Source of the DNA: an uncultured Pelagibacteraceae bacterium
GTDB lineage: Bacteria > Pseudomonadota > Alphaproteobacteria > Pelagibacterales > Pelagibacteraceae
Direction of reading: 5' to 3'
Length of the DNA: 64,000 nucleotides
Assembly (NCBI GenBank): GCA_902556505.1
Contig: CACDWM010000001.1
Coordinates: 108,223-172,222, forward strand
Numbering within the stretch: position 1 is the stretch's first letter; each line of letters opens with the position of its first letter. Made by a program: the position numbers and the translations under genes. The notes under the pieces are model-generated. The model did not search any database. It was not told the DNA's origin and saw nothing but the letters and a program-made list of their open reading frames with translations. Positions 8,092 through 15,083 of this stretch are shown piece by piece.

Positions 8092-10536
8092 ATGGAAAAA
8101 AACTATCCTTCAAACCCAAAGGTAGTTGTAATAGGGGGTGGAGTAGCTGGTACCTCTTGCGCTTACCATTTAGCTAAATTTGGATGGAAAGATGTTATTT
8201 TATTAGAAAGAGATCAATTAACATCTGGTACAACCTGGCATGCTGCAGGACTAATAGGACAATTAGGGGCAACTTCTACAATTACTAAATTACGAAAATA
8301 TTCTTTAGATCTTTACAAAGATCTAGAAAAAACAACAGGCTTGTCTACTGGTCTAAAACAAAACGGAGCAATAACAGTTGCATCATCTAAAGAAAGAATG
8401 CAGGAGTTATTAAGGCAAGCCACAACAGCACAACTATCTGATGTTGAGGTAGAGGTTTTAAACAAAGAGAGAATAAAAGAATTATATCCAGTATTAAAAA
8501 ACGAAGATCTAGTAGGCGGAGTTTATATGCCAAAAGATGGTCAGGCCGATCCTGTTGGCGTTACGAATGTATTGGCTAAAGCTGCTAGAATGTTAGGTGT
8601 GCAAATATTTGAGAAGTCACTAGTAAAAAAAATTTTAGTAAAAAATAAAAGAATATGCGGTGTTGAAACTTCTCAAGGAAAAATTGATTGTGAATATGTA
8701 GTTTTAGCTACAGGAATGTGGTCTAGACAAATTGGAGAAGATATTGGTGTTAGTGTTCCGCTATATCCTAATGAGCACTTCTATGTGATCACAGAGCCAA
8801 TGAAAGATCTTCCCAAAGATTTACCTGTTTTAAGGGATTACAATGCGTGCCTTTATTTAAAAGAGGATGCTGGAAAAATGTTAGTTGGAATTTTTGAACC
8901 TAATGCAAAACCTGCTTTTAAAGATAGTGGCAGAGTCCCTGATGATTTTTCATTTGGAGAATTTCCTGATGATTTTGATCATTTCGAGCCTTACCTTGAA
9001 AAATCTTTTCACAGACTCCCAATGTTAGAAAACGCAGGTATAAGAAAATTTTTTTCGGGACCCGAGTCATTTACACCAGATACCCAATATTTACTTGGAG
9101 AAACACCAGAAGTTAAAAATCTTTATACATGTTGTGGTTTTAATAGTATCGGAATAGCAAGTTCTGGAGGTGCAGGTAGAGTTACTGCTGAATGGATGAT
9201 TAACGGTCATATAAATGAAGATTTATTTTCTTTAGATATAAAAAGATTTCAAAAGTTTCATTCTTCTTCAAAATTTATCATGGATAGGGTTACTGAAACC
9301 TTAGGGGATTTATATGGGATGCATTGGCCTTATAAACAACACGAAACTTCAAGAAATGAAAAATTACTTCCTTATCATGATGAGTTAAAAAAAGCTGGTG
9401 CGTGTTTTGGTGTTACAGGAGGTTTTGAAAGACCTATGTGGTACTCTTTAAACGGTGAAGAACCAAAATATAATTATAGTTTTAATTATCAAAATTGGTA
9501 CCCATCTGCAAAACATGAAACCTTAAATGCTAGAAAAAATGTTGGACTTTTTGATTTTTCAACTTTTTCTAAATTTGATTTAAAAGGTGAGAAGGTTCAC
9601 AGCGATTTACAAAAAATCTGTACAGCTAACATTAAAAATGGAATTGGCAAATCTACCTATACGCACATGCTAAATGAGGACGGTGGTATTGAAACAGATG
9701 TAACAGTTGTCTGTATTGATAAAAATTATTTTAGAATAGTTAGTTCAGCAGTAACTAGAGAAAGAGATAAATTTCATATTTTAAAATATTTATCTGAAGA
9801 TGTTAAATTTATCGATGTTACAGAAGAGATTTGCTGTCTTGGTTTATTTGGTCCTAAAAGTAGAGATATGATTCAAAAGATTAGTGATGAAGATTATTCA
9901 TCAGAAAATTTTCAATTTGGATCAGGAAAAAATGTATTGATTGAGAATATAAAAATTTGGGCACAAAGAATATCTTATGTTGGTGAACTTGGCTTTGAAT
10001 TATATGTAAATAAAAATGATGCTTTGGATTTATATAAAATTTTAACTCATGAAGGCAAAAACTTTGGCTTATCTCATTGCGGTATGCACGCAATGGATAT
10101 AATGAGAATGGAAAGTGGCTTTTTACATTGGGGCCATGATATTTCACCAGAAGAAAATCAGTATCAAGCAGGTTTAAATTTTACTATTAGTTATAAAAAA
10201 AATGTTAATTTTATAGGTAAAGACGCATTGTTAAAAATTAAAGACAAACCTTTAGCAAAGAAAATGATGATGTTTACATTAAAAGATAGTAAACCAGGTC
10301 AACCTTTATTGTTACATGAAGAGCCTATATATTCAGATGATAAAATCATTGGAAGAACAACTTCAGGAAATTATTCATTCTGCTTTGATAAAAATTTATC
10401 ATTTGGCTATGTTAATTCAGGAAACACGATAGATACGCTTAAAGATAAAAACTTGTTCATAGAAGTAGAGAAGATTAAATATCCAGTCGAAATTCTTTCA
10501 AAACCACTAAATACAAAAGATTTTAGAAAAATTTAG
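8092..10536 (+). CDS. Dimethylglycine/sarcosine dehydrogenase-like flavoprotein with folate-binding GcvT domain
   Basis: This 814-residue cytoplasmic enzyme has the two-part build of the dimethylglycine/sarcosine dehydrogenase family: an N-terminal FAD-binding DAO domain (GGGVAGTSCA at 15-24, then ERD) up to about residue 390, a short FAO_M linker, and a C-terminal aminomethyltransferase/GcvT-type tetrahydrofolate domain (about 430-805). The histidine that carries covalent FAD in the mammalian enzymes is matched by H50 in TTWHAAG. Such enzymes remove an N-methyl group and pass the carbon to tetrahydrofolate. It is the third gene of the aminotransferase-ald operon, two bases after ald. Substrate candidates are dimethylglycine, sarcosine, or, given the taurine setting, N-methyltaurine; the last is my inference. 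Confidence 0.85.
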   Translation: MEKNYPSNPKVVVIGGGVAGTSCAYHLAKFGWKDVILLERDQLTSGTTWHAAGLIGQLGATSTITKLRKYSLDLYKDLEKTTGLSTGLKQNGAITVASSKERMQELLRQATTAQLSDVEVEVLNKERIKELYPVLKNEDLVGGVYMPKDGQADPVGVTNVLAKAARMLGVQIFEKSLVKKILVKNKRICGVETSQGKIDCEYVVLATGMWSRQIGEDIGVSVPLYPNEHFYVITEPMKDLPKDLPVLRDYNACLYLKEDAGKMLVGIFEPNAKPAFKDSGRVPDDFSFGEFPDDFDHFEPYLEKSFHRLPMLENAGIRKFFSGPESFTPDTQYLLGETPEVKNLYTCCGFNSIGIASSGGAGRVTAEWMINGHINEDLFSLDIKRFQKFHSSSKFIMDRVTETLGDLYGMHWPYKQHETSRNEKLLPYHDELKKAGACFGVTGGFERPMWYSLNGEEPKYNYSFNYQNWYPSAKHETLNARKNVGLFDFSTFSKFDLKGEKVHSDLQKICTANIKNGIGKSTYTHMLNEDGGIETDVTVVCIDKNYFRIVSSAVTRERDKFHILKYLSEDVKFIDVTEEICCLGLFGPKSRDMIQKISDEDYSSENFQFGSGKNVLIENIKIWAQRISYVGELGFELYVNKNDALDLYKILTHEGKNFGLSHCGMHAMDIMRMESGFLHWGHDISPEENQYQAGLNFTISYKKNVNFIGKDALLKIKDKPLAKKMMMFTLKDSKPGQPLLLHEEPIYSDDKIIGRTTSGNYSFCFDKNLSFGYVNSGNTIDTLKDKNLFIEVEKIKYPVEILSKPLNTKDFRKI

Positions 10537-10585
10537 TTAATTTTAATTTTATTGTGTTTTAGTCAATTAGTTGGTTTAATATGTT

Positions 10586-10801
10586 GTGAAAAAAAACGAT
10601 CAAGAAACATCATTACTAAATACTGATATTGCTACAAATAAAGATTTTGAAATAGATAAGATTAAAACTACAAATGTAAATATTTTACTAAATAGAGTTC
10701 GATTAGATCAAAAAAGAACTTTAAAAAAAAGAATTGTTTTTTCAATTATTCTAGCTGGTTTAGTTAGTTCGTTAGCTATTTATTTTATTGTTTATTTTTG
10801 A
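10586..10801 (+). CDS. Small single-membrane-helix protein, paralogue of the one at 476
   Basis: A 71-residue product starting at a GTG, since the ATG at 10581 is out of frame. It has a polar N-terminus of about 45 residues, a basic segment (LKKR) and one hydrophobic helix at about 49-70 ending at the C-terminus. The order NVNILLNRVR, KR, membrane helix matches the 65-residue protein at 476-673, and the two lie at opposite ends of the taurine block. No known domain or function is recognisable. Codon use is like its neighbours and the frame is open between two clear genes, so it is probably real. Confidence 0.55.
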   Translation: MKKNDQETSLLNTDIATNKDFEIDKIKTTNVNILLNRVRLDQKRTLKKRIVFSIILAGLVSSLAIYFIVYF

Positions 10802-10822
10802 ATTTGATTTAAAAAAAGTTTA

Positions 10823-10850
10823 TTGAAACAATAAAGATTTGTATTATAAA
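10823..10850 (+). promoter_or_regulatory. Candidate promoter of the tRNA-Met gene
   Basis: TTGAAA at 10823-10828 and TATAAA at 10845-10850 are 16 bases apart and would start transcription near 10857, about nine bases before the tRNA. The -35 element overlaps a weak seven-base hairpin (TTTATTG/CAATAAA, 10819-10835) that could mark the end of the preceding small gene. This is a sequence match only. Confidence 0.4.
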
Positions 10851-10865
10851 CCATTTGTCAATTAA

Positions 10866-10942
10866 GGCGGGGTAGCTCAGTTGGTTAGAGCGCGGGACTC
10901 ATAAGCCCGAGGTCAGTGGTTCGATCCCACTTCCCGCTACCA
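10866..10942 (+). tRNA. tRNA-Met (anticodon CAT), elongator type
   Basis: A 77-base cloverleaf with encoded CCA. The acceptor stem is GGCGGGG with TCCCGCT, including two G-T wobbles; the D arm is GCTC/GAGC, the anticodon loop CTCATAA, and the T arm AGTGG-TTCGATC-CCACT. The A73 discriminator and lack of the initiator C1-A72 mismatch argue against tRNA-fMet. A CAT-anticodon tRNA can also be tRNA-Ile2, where the C is modified to lysidine, and the sequence alone does not fully exclude that. The lowest anticodon-stem pair is A31-G39, a mismatch. The gpt-like gene starts only seven bases after the tRNA ends. Confidence 0.9.
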
Positions 10943-10948
10943 AAAACT

Positions 10949-11467
10949 ATGAAAGATATTTATATAACTTGGGAAGATTATCATAAAAAGATAGAGCAAT
11001 TAGCTAAAAAAATTCATGATGATAATTTAAAGTTTAATCAAGTAATTTGTATTGCAAAAGGTGGATTAAGAGTTGGAGATATTTTTAGTAGACTTTTTAA
11101 TGTCCCTCTAGCTATCTTATCTGTTGAGTCTTATCATGGTGATAGTGACGATATAAAAAATCAACAAGGACAGTTTACTTTTTCAAGAGATTTAGCAAAA
11201 ACTACTCCAAATTTGGGATCGCATGTTTTATTAGTTGATGATTTAGCTGATTCTGGAAAAACTTTAATAAAAAGTATTAAATGGTTAGAACATTTTTATG
11301 GTTTTTATTTTGATGAAAAAATCAAAACTGCAGTTTTATGGCATAAATCAACTTCAAAATTTGAACCTGATTATTCTGTAGATTACTTAAAAGATTCTCC
11401 TTGGATACATATGCCTTTTGAGAAATATGAAACTACAAATATTAAAGATTTTAAGTTTGAAAAATAA
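10949..11467 (+). CDS. gpt: Phosphoribosyltransferase, xanthine-guanine type
   Basis: A 172-residue type I phosphoribosyltransferase that would join guanine or xanthine (perhaps hypoxanthine) to PRPP in the cytoplasm. The PRPP-binding motif VLLVDDLADSGKT lies at about residues 93-105, and the N-terminal ICIAKGGL segment near 33-40 is as in Gpt. I place the start at the ATG at 10949; an in-frame ATG at 10916 lies inside the tRNA and would add 11 residues encoded by the tRNA T arm, which is implausible. No Shine-Dalgarno fits between the tRNA end and the ATG. It converges on guaC with one base between stop codons, in a purine salvage group. Gpt rather than Hpt is likely but not certain. Confidence 0.8.
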   Translation: MKDIYITWEDYHKKIEQLAKKIHDDNLKFNQVICIAKGGLRVGDIFSRLFNVPLAILSVESYHGDSDDIKNQQGQFTFSRDLAKTTPNLGSHVLLVDDLADSGKTLIKSIKWLEHFYGFYFDEKIKTAVLWHKSTSKFEPDYSVDYLKDSPWIHMPFEKYETTNIKDFKFEK

Positions 11468-11468
11468 A

Positions 11469-12503
11469 TTATTTAATTAAACTATCATTAAACTGATTTG
11501 AAACTCTAACAAAAGTTGTGCATTTGCTTAATTGTTTAAGTGAAGGAGCGCCAACATAAGTACAGCTACTTCTTACACCGCCAAGAATATTTAAAATAGT
11601 ATCGTTTATTTTGCCTCTATATTTTACTCTTACTTTTCTTCCTTCACTACTTCGATAATCCGATAATCCGCCATAGTGTTTTTTATTAGCAACTTCAGAA
11701 CTAGATCCATAAAACTCTATATATTTTTCTCCATTAACTTTAACAATTTTACCATTTCCCTCATCATGTCCAGCTAACATACCGCCAAGCATTACAAAAT
11801 CTGCTCCACCTCCAAAACCTTTAGCAACATCACCAGGACAAGTGCACCCACCATCTGCAATTACATGCGCACCAAGTCCATGAGCAGCATCAGCACATTC
11901 GATTACTGCACTTAATTGTGGATAACCAACTCCAGTTTGAATTCTTGTTGTGCAAACACTTCCGGGTCCTATGCCAACTTTAACGATGTCTGCTCCACTT
12001 AGTACTAATTCTTGAGTCATATCAGCTGTTACAACATTACCTGCAATTATTGTTTTAGTTGGGTATTTATCTCTTACTGATTTAATAAAATTGGTGAAAT
12101 GTTCTGTGTAACCATTTGCAACATCAATACAAATAAATTTAAAAAAACTAAATTCTTTTAATACTTTATCTAAATTTTGAAAATCTTCTTTTTTAATACC
12201 AACGCTGAGTGCAATATTAGGAAAGATTTTTTTAATATTTTTATTTTGTTTAAGTTTTTTTACATCATGTTGTTTTGTTAATGATGTAATCATTCCATAT
12301 TCATTTAGTTTTTCAGCAACACCTAATTCTCCAACACCATCCATGTTTGCTGCCATTATCGGAATACCCGACCATTCATTCTTGCTATATTTGAATCTAT
12401 AAGTTCGTAGAAGATTTACGTCCTTACGACTTTTTAATGTACTTCTTTTAGGTCTAAACAGTACGTCTGAATAATCTAACTTAAGCTCTTCCTCAATTCT
12501 CAT
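11469..12503 (-). CDS. guaC: GMP reductase
   Basis: A 344-residue IMPDH/GMPR-family enzyme without the CBS domains of IMP dehydrogenase. The opening MRIEEELKLDYSDVLFRPKR closely follows E. coli GuaC, the catalytic loop GIGPGSVCTTR carries the essential cysteine at C184, and DGGCTCPGDVAKGFGGGAD with the following GGMLAGHDEG is the phosphate-binding part. It reduces GMP to IMP with NADPH, feeding guanine nucleotides back to the adenine branch. It lies between the gpt-like and apt genes, so all three make a purine salvage group. Length and motifs are normal. Confidence 0.93.
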   Translation of the reverse strand: MRIEEELKLDYSDVLFRPKRSTLKSRKDVNLLRTYRFKYSKNEWSGIPIMAANMDGVGELGVAEKLNEYGMITSLTKQHDVKKLKQNKNIKKIFPNIALSVGIKKEDFQNLDKVLKEFSFFKFICIDVANGYTEHFTNFIKSVRDKYPTKTIIAGNVVTADMTQELVLSGADIVKVGIGPGSVCTTRIQTGVGYPQLSAVIECADAAHGLGAHVIADGGCTCPGDVAKGFGGGADFVMLGGMLAGHDEGNGKIVKVNGEKYIEFYGSSSEVANKKHYGGLSDYRSSEGRKVRVKYRGKINDTILNILGGVRSSCTYVGAPSLKQLSKCTTFVRVSNQFNDSLIK

Positions 12504-12573
12504 TGGTCATTAAGTTATAATCATAAATATTAATTTCAAACATTATATGGCCTGTGGATAAGTTTTTTGCTTT

Positions 12574-13101
12574 CTAATGCCCTGGAAATTCAATTAAATT
12601 CTCAACTTTATAATTATTTTTTACTAAATTGTCTGATCCACCTAGATCAAACAGGTTTATTACAAATACAAATGCTGCAACCTTGCCTTTTGAAATTTCA
12701 ATTAATTTTGCGGCTGCTTCAGCCGTACCTCCAGTTGCAATTAAATCATCTATAATTAGAACTTCATCTTTTTCATTTATAGAGTCTTTGTGTACTTCAA
12801 TCGTTGCAGTTCCATATTCAAGCTCAAAATCTACTGAATGAACATCTGCTGGCAATTTATTTTTTTTTCTTAACATAATAAATGGTTTGTTAAGTACAAA
12901 TGACACAGCAGATGCAAATACAAATCCTCTAGACTCAATGGCTGCTATTTTTGTAAAATTATACTTTTTTGATCTTTCAACAATTTGATTAATTGTTTCT
13001 GCAAATGCATTTTCATCTTTTATTAATGTAGTTATATCTCTGAATAAAATACCTTTTTTTGGATAATCAGGTATAGATCTAATATAATCTTTTAAGTTCA
13101 T
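12574..13101 (-). CDS. apt: Adenine phosphoribosyltransferase
   Basis: A 175-residue type I phosphoribosyltransferase converting adenine and PRPP to AMP. The N-terminal IRSIPDYPKKGILFRDIT is diagnostic for Apt, AAIESRGFVF near residue 53 is the usual substrate loop region, and the PRPP motif VLIIDDLIATGGT is at 114-126. The gene is divergent from mtnP across 41 bases. Because MtnP releases free adenine from methylthioadenosine, Apt is the natural acceptor of that product, and shared control from the short intergenic region is plausible. Confidence 0.95.
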   Translation of the reverse strand: MNLKDYIRSIPDYPKKGILFRDITTLIKDENAFAETINQIVERSKKYNFTKIAAIESRGFVFASAVSFVLNKPFIMLRKKNKLPADVHSVDFELEYGTATIEVHKDSINEKDEVLIIDDLIATGGTAEAAAKLIEISKGKVAAFVFVINLFDLGGSDNLVKNNYKVENLIEFPGH

Positions 13102-13142
13102 AATAATTAAATATAGAAGTATAAATAAATAGATTTTTAATT

Positions 13143-14015
13143 ATGACAACAAATAAATTAGCAATTATAGGTGGTAGTGGTCTTTATGATGTTGAGGAAT
13201 TTAAAGATAGGGAGTTACTTGATTTAGAAACACCCTGGGGAAAACCATCTGATCAGATTTTAAAAACCAAATATAATGGCAAGGAAGTTTATTTTTTACC
13301 AAGACACGGAAGGGGACATTTTGTTTCTCCTTCAAATATTAATTTTAGAGCAAATATAGATGCACTTAAACAATTAGGTGTAACAGATATTGTTTCAGTA
13401 TCAGCTGTTGGCTCTCTTAAAGAAAATTTACCTCCTGGAAAATTTGTAATTGTAGACCAATTTATAGATAGGACTTTTGCAAGAAATAAAACTTTTTTTG
13501 ATGATGAGATTGTTGCTCATGTATCAATGGCACACCCAACCTCTAACGGATTAATGAATGCATGCGAAAAAGCAATTAAAAAATCAAACATAGATTATCA
13601 AAGAAATGGAACGTATGTAGTTATGGAAGGGCCTCAATTTTCTACATTAGCAGAGTCTAATTTATATAGATCTTGGAAAGCAGATGTAATTGGAATGACG
13701 AATATGCCTGAAGCAAAATTGGCAAGAGAGGCAGAAATTAGATATGCATCGGTTTCTATGGTTACAGATTTTGATTGCTGGCATCCAGATCATGAAAATG
13801 TTGATGTTCAGCAAGTAATTAAAGTCTTATTAGGTAATGCTGAAAAAGCAAAAGTTATGATTAAAAATTTAATAGATAATTTTGAAGATCATATTGAGCC
13901 AAACGATCCAACTAATAATTGTTTAGATGTAGCAATTATTACTGCTCCAGAAAAAAGAACAAAAAAGACTATAGATAAATTAAAAAATGTAGCAGGTAGA
14001 GTTTTAAATAAATGA
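13143..14015 (+). CDS. mtnP: S-methyl-5'-thioadenosine phosphorylase
   Basis: A 290-residue trimeric-type purine nucleoside phosphorylase of the MTAP group: MTA + phosphate gives adenine + 5-methylthioribose-1-phosphate. Visible hallmarks are IIGGSGLYDV near the N-terminus, the RHGRGH phosphate loop near residue 55, the base-pocket motif MEGPQFST near 162-169, and the GMTNMPEA segment near 188. The stop overlaps the start of mtnA by four bases (ATGA), so the two are translationally coupled. There is no Shine-Dalgarno upstream. The sources of MTA in this window are the SpeD-SpeE fusion at 17203 and other SAM-using enzymes elsewhere. Some MTAPs also accept 5'-deoxyadenosine. Confidence 0.93.
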   Translation: MTTNKLAIIGGSGLYDVEEFKDRELLDLETPWGKPSDQILKTKYNGKEVYFLPRHGRGHFVSPSNINFRANIDALKQLGVTDIVSVSAVGSLKENLPPGKFVIVDQFIDRTFARNKTFFDDEIVAHVSMAHPTSNGLMNACEKAIKKSNIDYQRNGTYVVMEGPQFSTLAESNLYRSWKADVIGMTNMPEAKLAREAEIRYASVSMVTDFDCWHPDHENVDVQQVIKVLLGNAEKAKVMIKNLIDNFEDHIEPNDPTNNCLDVAIITAPEKRTKKTIDKLKNVAGRVLNK

Positions 14016-15082
14016 GAATAGAGGGAAAAGAGTATCGAACTATTTGGTTTGACAATAATGTTGTTAAGATTATTGATCAAACAAAACTTCCTCATCAATT
14101 TATAATTAAAGAACTTAAATCTGTAAATGATGCAATAAATGCAATTAAAGTAATGGAAGTAAGAGGAGCACCTTTAATAGGAGGAACAGCTGCTTATGGT
14201 ATAGCCTTGGCAGCTCAAGAAAATAATGATCCAGAATTTTTAAAAAAAAGTGCAGAAAAATTAATTCAATCAAGACCGACTGCTATTAATTTAAAATGGG
14301 CTGTAGACCGAATGACAAAAAAATTAGCGGGTATTAACGGTGATCAAATATTAAGTATTGCCTTAAATGAGGCAAAAGAAATATGTGATGAAGATGAAAA
14401 GTTTTGTGAAAATATTGGTATTAATGGACTAAAAATAATTGAGGAAATTTACAACAAAAAAAAAGATACAGTAAATATATTAACACATTGTAATGCGGGT
14501 TGGTTAGCAACAATCAATTGGGGTACAGCCACATCACCAATTTATCATGCACACAAAAAAGGTATACCAGTGCACGTATGGGTAGATGAAACAAGGCCAA
14601 GAAATCAAGGTGCCAATTTAACCTCATATGAATTAAATGAAGAAGAAATTCCCAATACTATTATCGCTGATAATACAGGTGGTATTTTAATGCAGAGAGG
14701 AGAAGTTGATATGTGTATTGTAGGAACTGATAGAACTTTGTCCAATGGAGACGTTTGCAATAAAATTGGAACATATCTTAAAGCATTAGCCGCTCATGAT
14801 AATAATGTTCCTTTTTATGTTGCTCTTCCAAGCTCTACAATAGATTGGAACATTAAAGATGCAAAAGATATTCCGATAGAAGAGAGAAGCTCAGAGGAAT
14901 TGTCTCATATAGAAGGTATTGATGAAAATAATAAAATTAAAAAAGTTTTGATATATCCAAATAAAAGTAAAGCAATGAATTTAGCATTTGATGTTACACC
15001 TGCAAAATATGTTACAGGTTTAATTACTGAAAAAGGGATTTCGGATGCTTCTTCCGAAGGTCTAAAAAAATTATTTAAATAA
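14012..15082 (+). CDS. mtnA: Methylthioribose-1-phosphate isomerase
   Basis: A 356-residue member of the eIF2B-alpha-like isomerases, converting 5-methylthioribose-1-phosphate to 5-methylthioribulose-1-phosphate. RGAPLIGGTAAYG at 51-63 binds the phosphate, the catalytic cysteine is C160 in ILTHCNAG, and the catalytic aspartate is in the VGTDRTLSNGDV segment near 240; these mark MtnA rather than translation factor or ribose-1,5-bisphosphate isomerases. It overlaps mtnP by four bases. No mtnB, mtnC, mtnD or mtnK follows; instead the next gene, on the opposite strand with one base between stops, is an aldolase-dehydrogenase fusion that could use its product. Confidence 0.93.
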   Translation: MRIEGKEYRTIWFDNNVVKIIDQTKLPHQFIIKELKSVNDAINAIKVMEVRGAPLIGGTAAYGIALAAQENNDPEFLKKSAEKLIQSRPTAINLKWAVDRMTKKLAGINGDQILSIALNEAKEICDEDEKFCENIGINGLKIIEEIYNKKKDTVNILTHCNAGWLATINWGTATSPIYHAHKKGIPVHVWVDETRPRNQGANLTSYELNEEEIPNTIIADNTGGILMQRGEVDMCIVGTDRTLSNGDVCNKIGTYLKALAAHDNNVPFYVALPSSTIDWNIKDAKDIPIEERSSEELSHIEGIDENNKIKKVLIYPNKSKAMNLAFDVTPAKYVTGLITEKGISDASSEGLKKLFK

Positions 15083-15083
15083 G

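Noticed and set aside
662..10536. The taurine block as a recent genomic island
   Set aside because: Base composition and codon use look the same as the surroundings, and there are no integrase genes, direct repeats or tRNA-end duplications at its borders, although a tRNA lies 330 bases to the right.
10916..10948. An upstream in-frame ATG for the gpt-like gene inside the tRNA
   Set aside because: It would encode 11 residues from the tRNA T arm; the ATG at 10949 aligns better with the family start.
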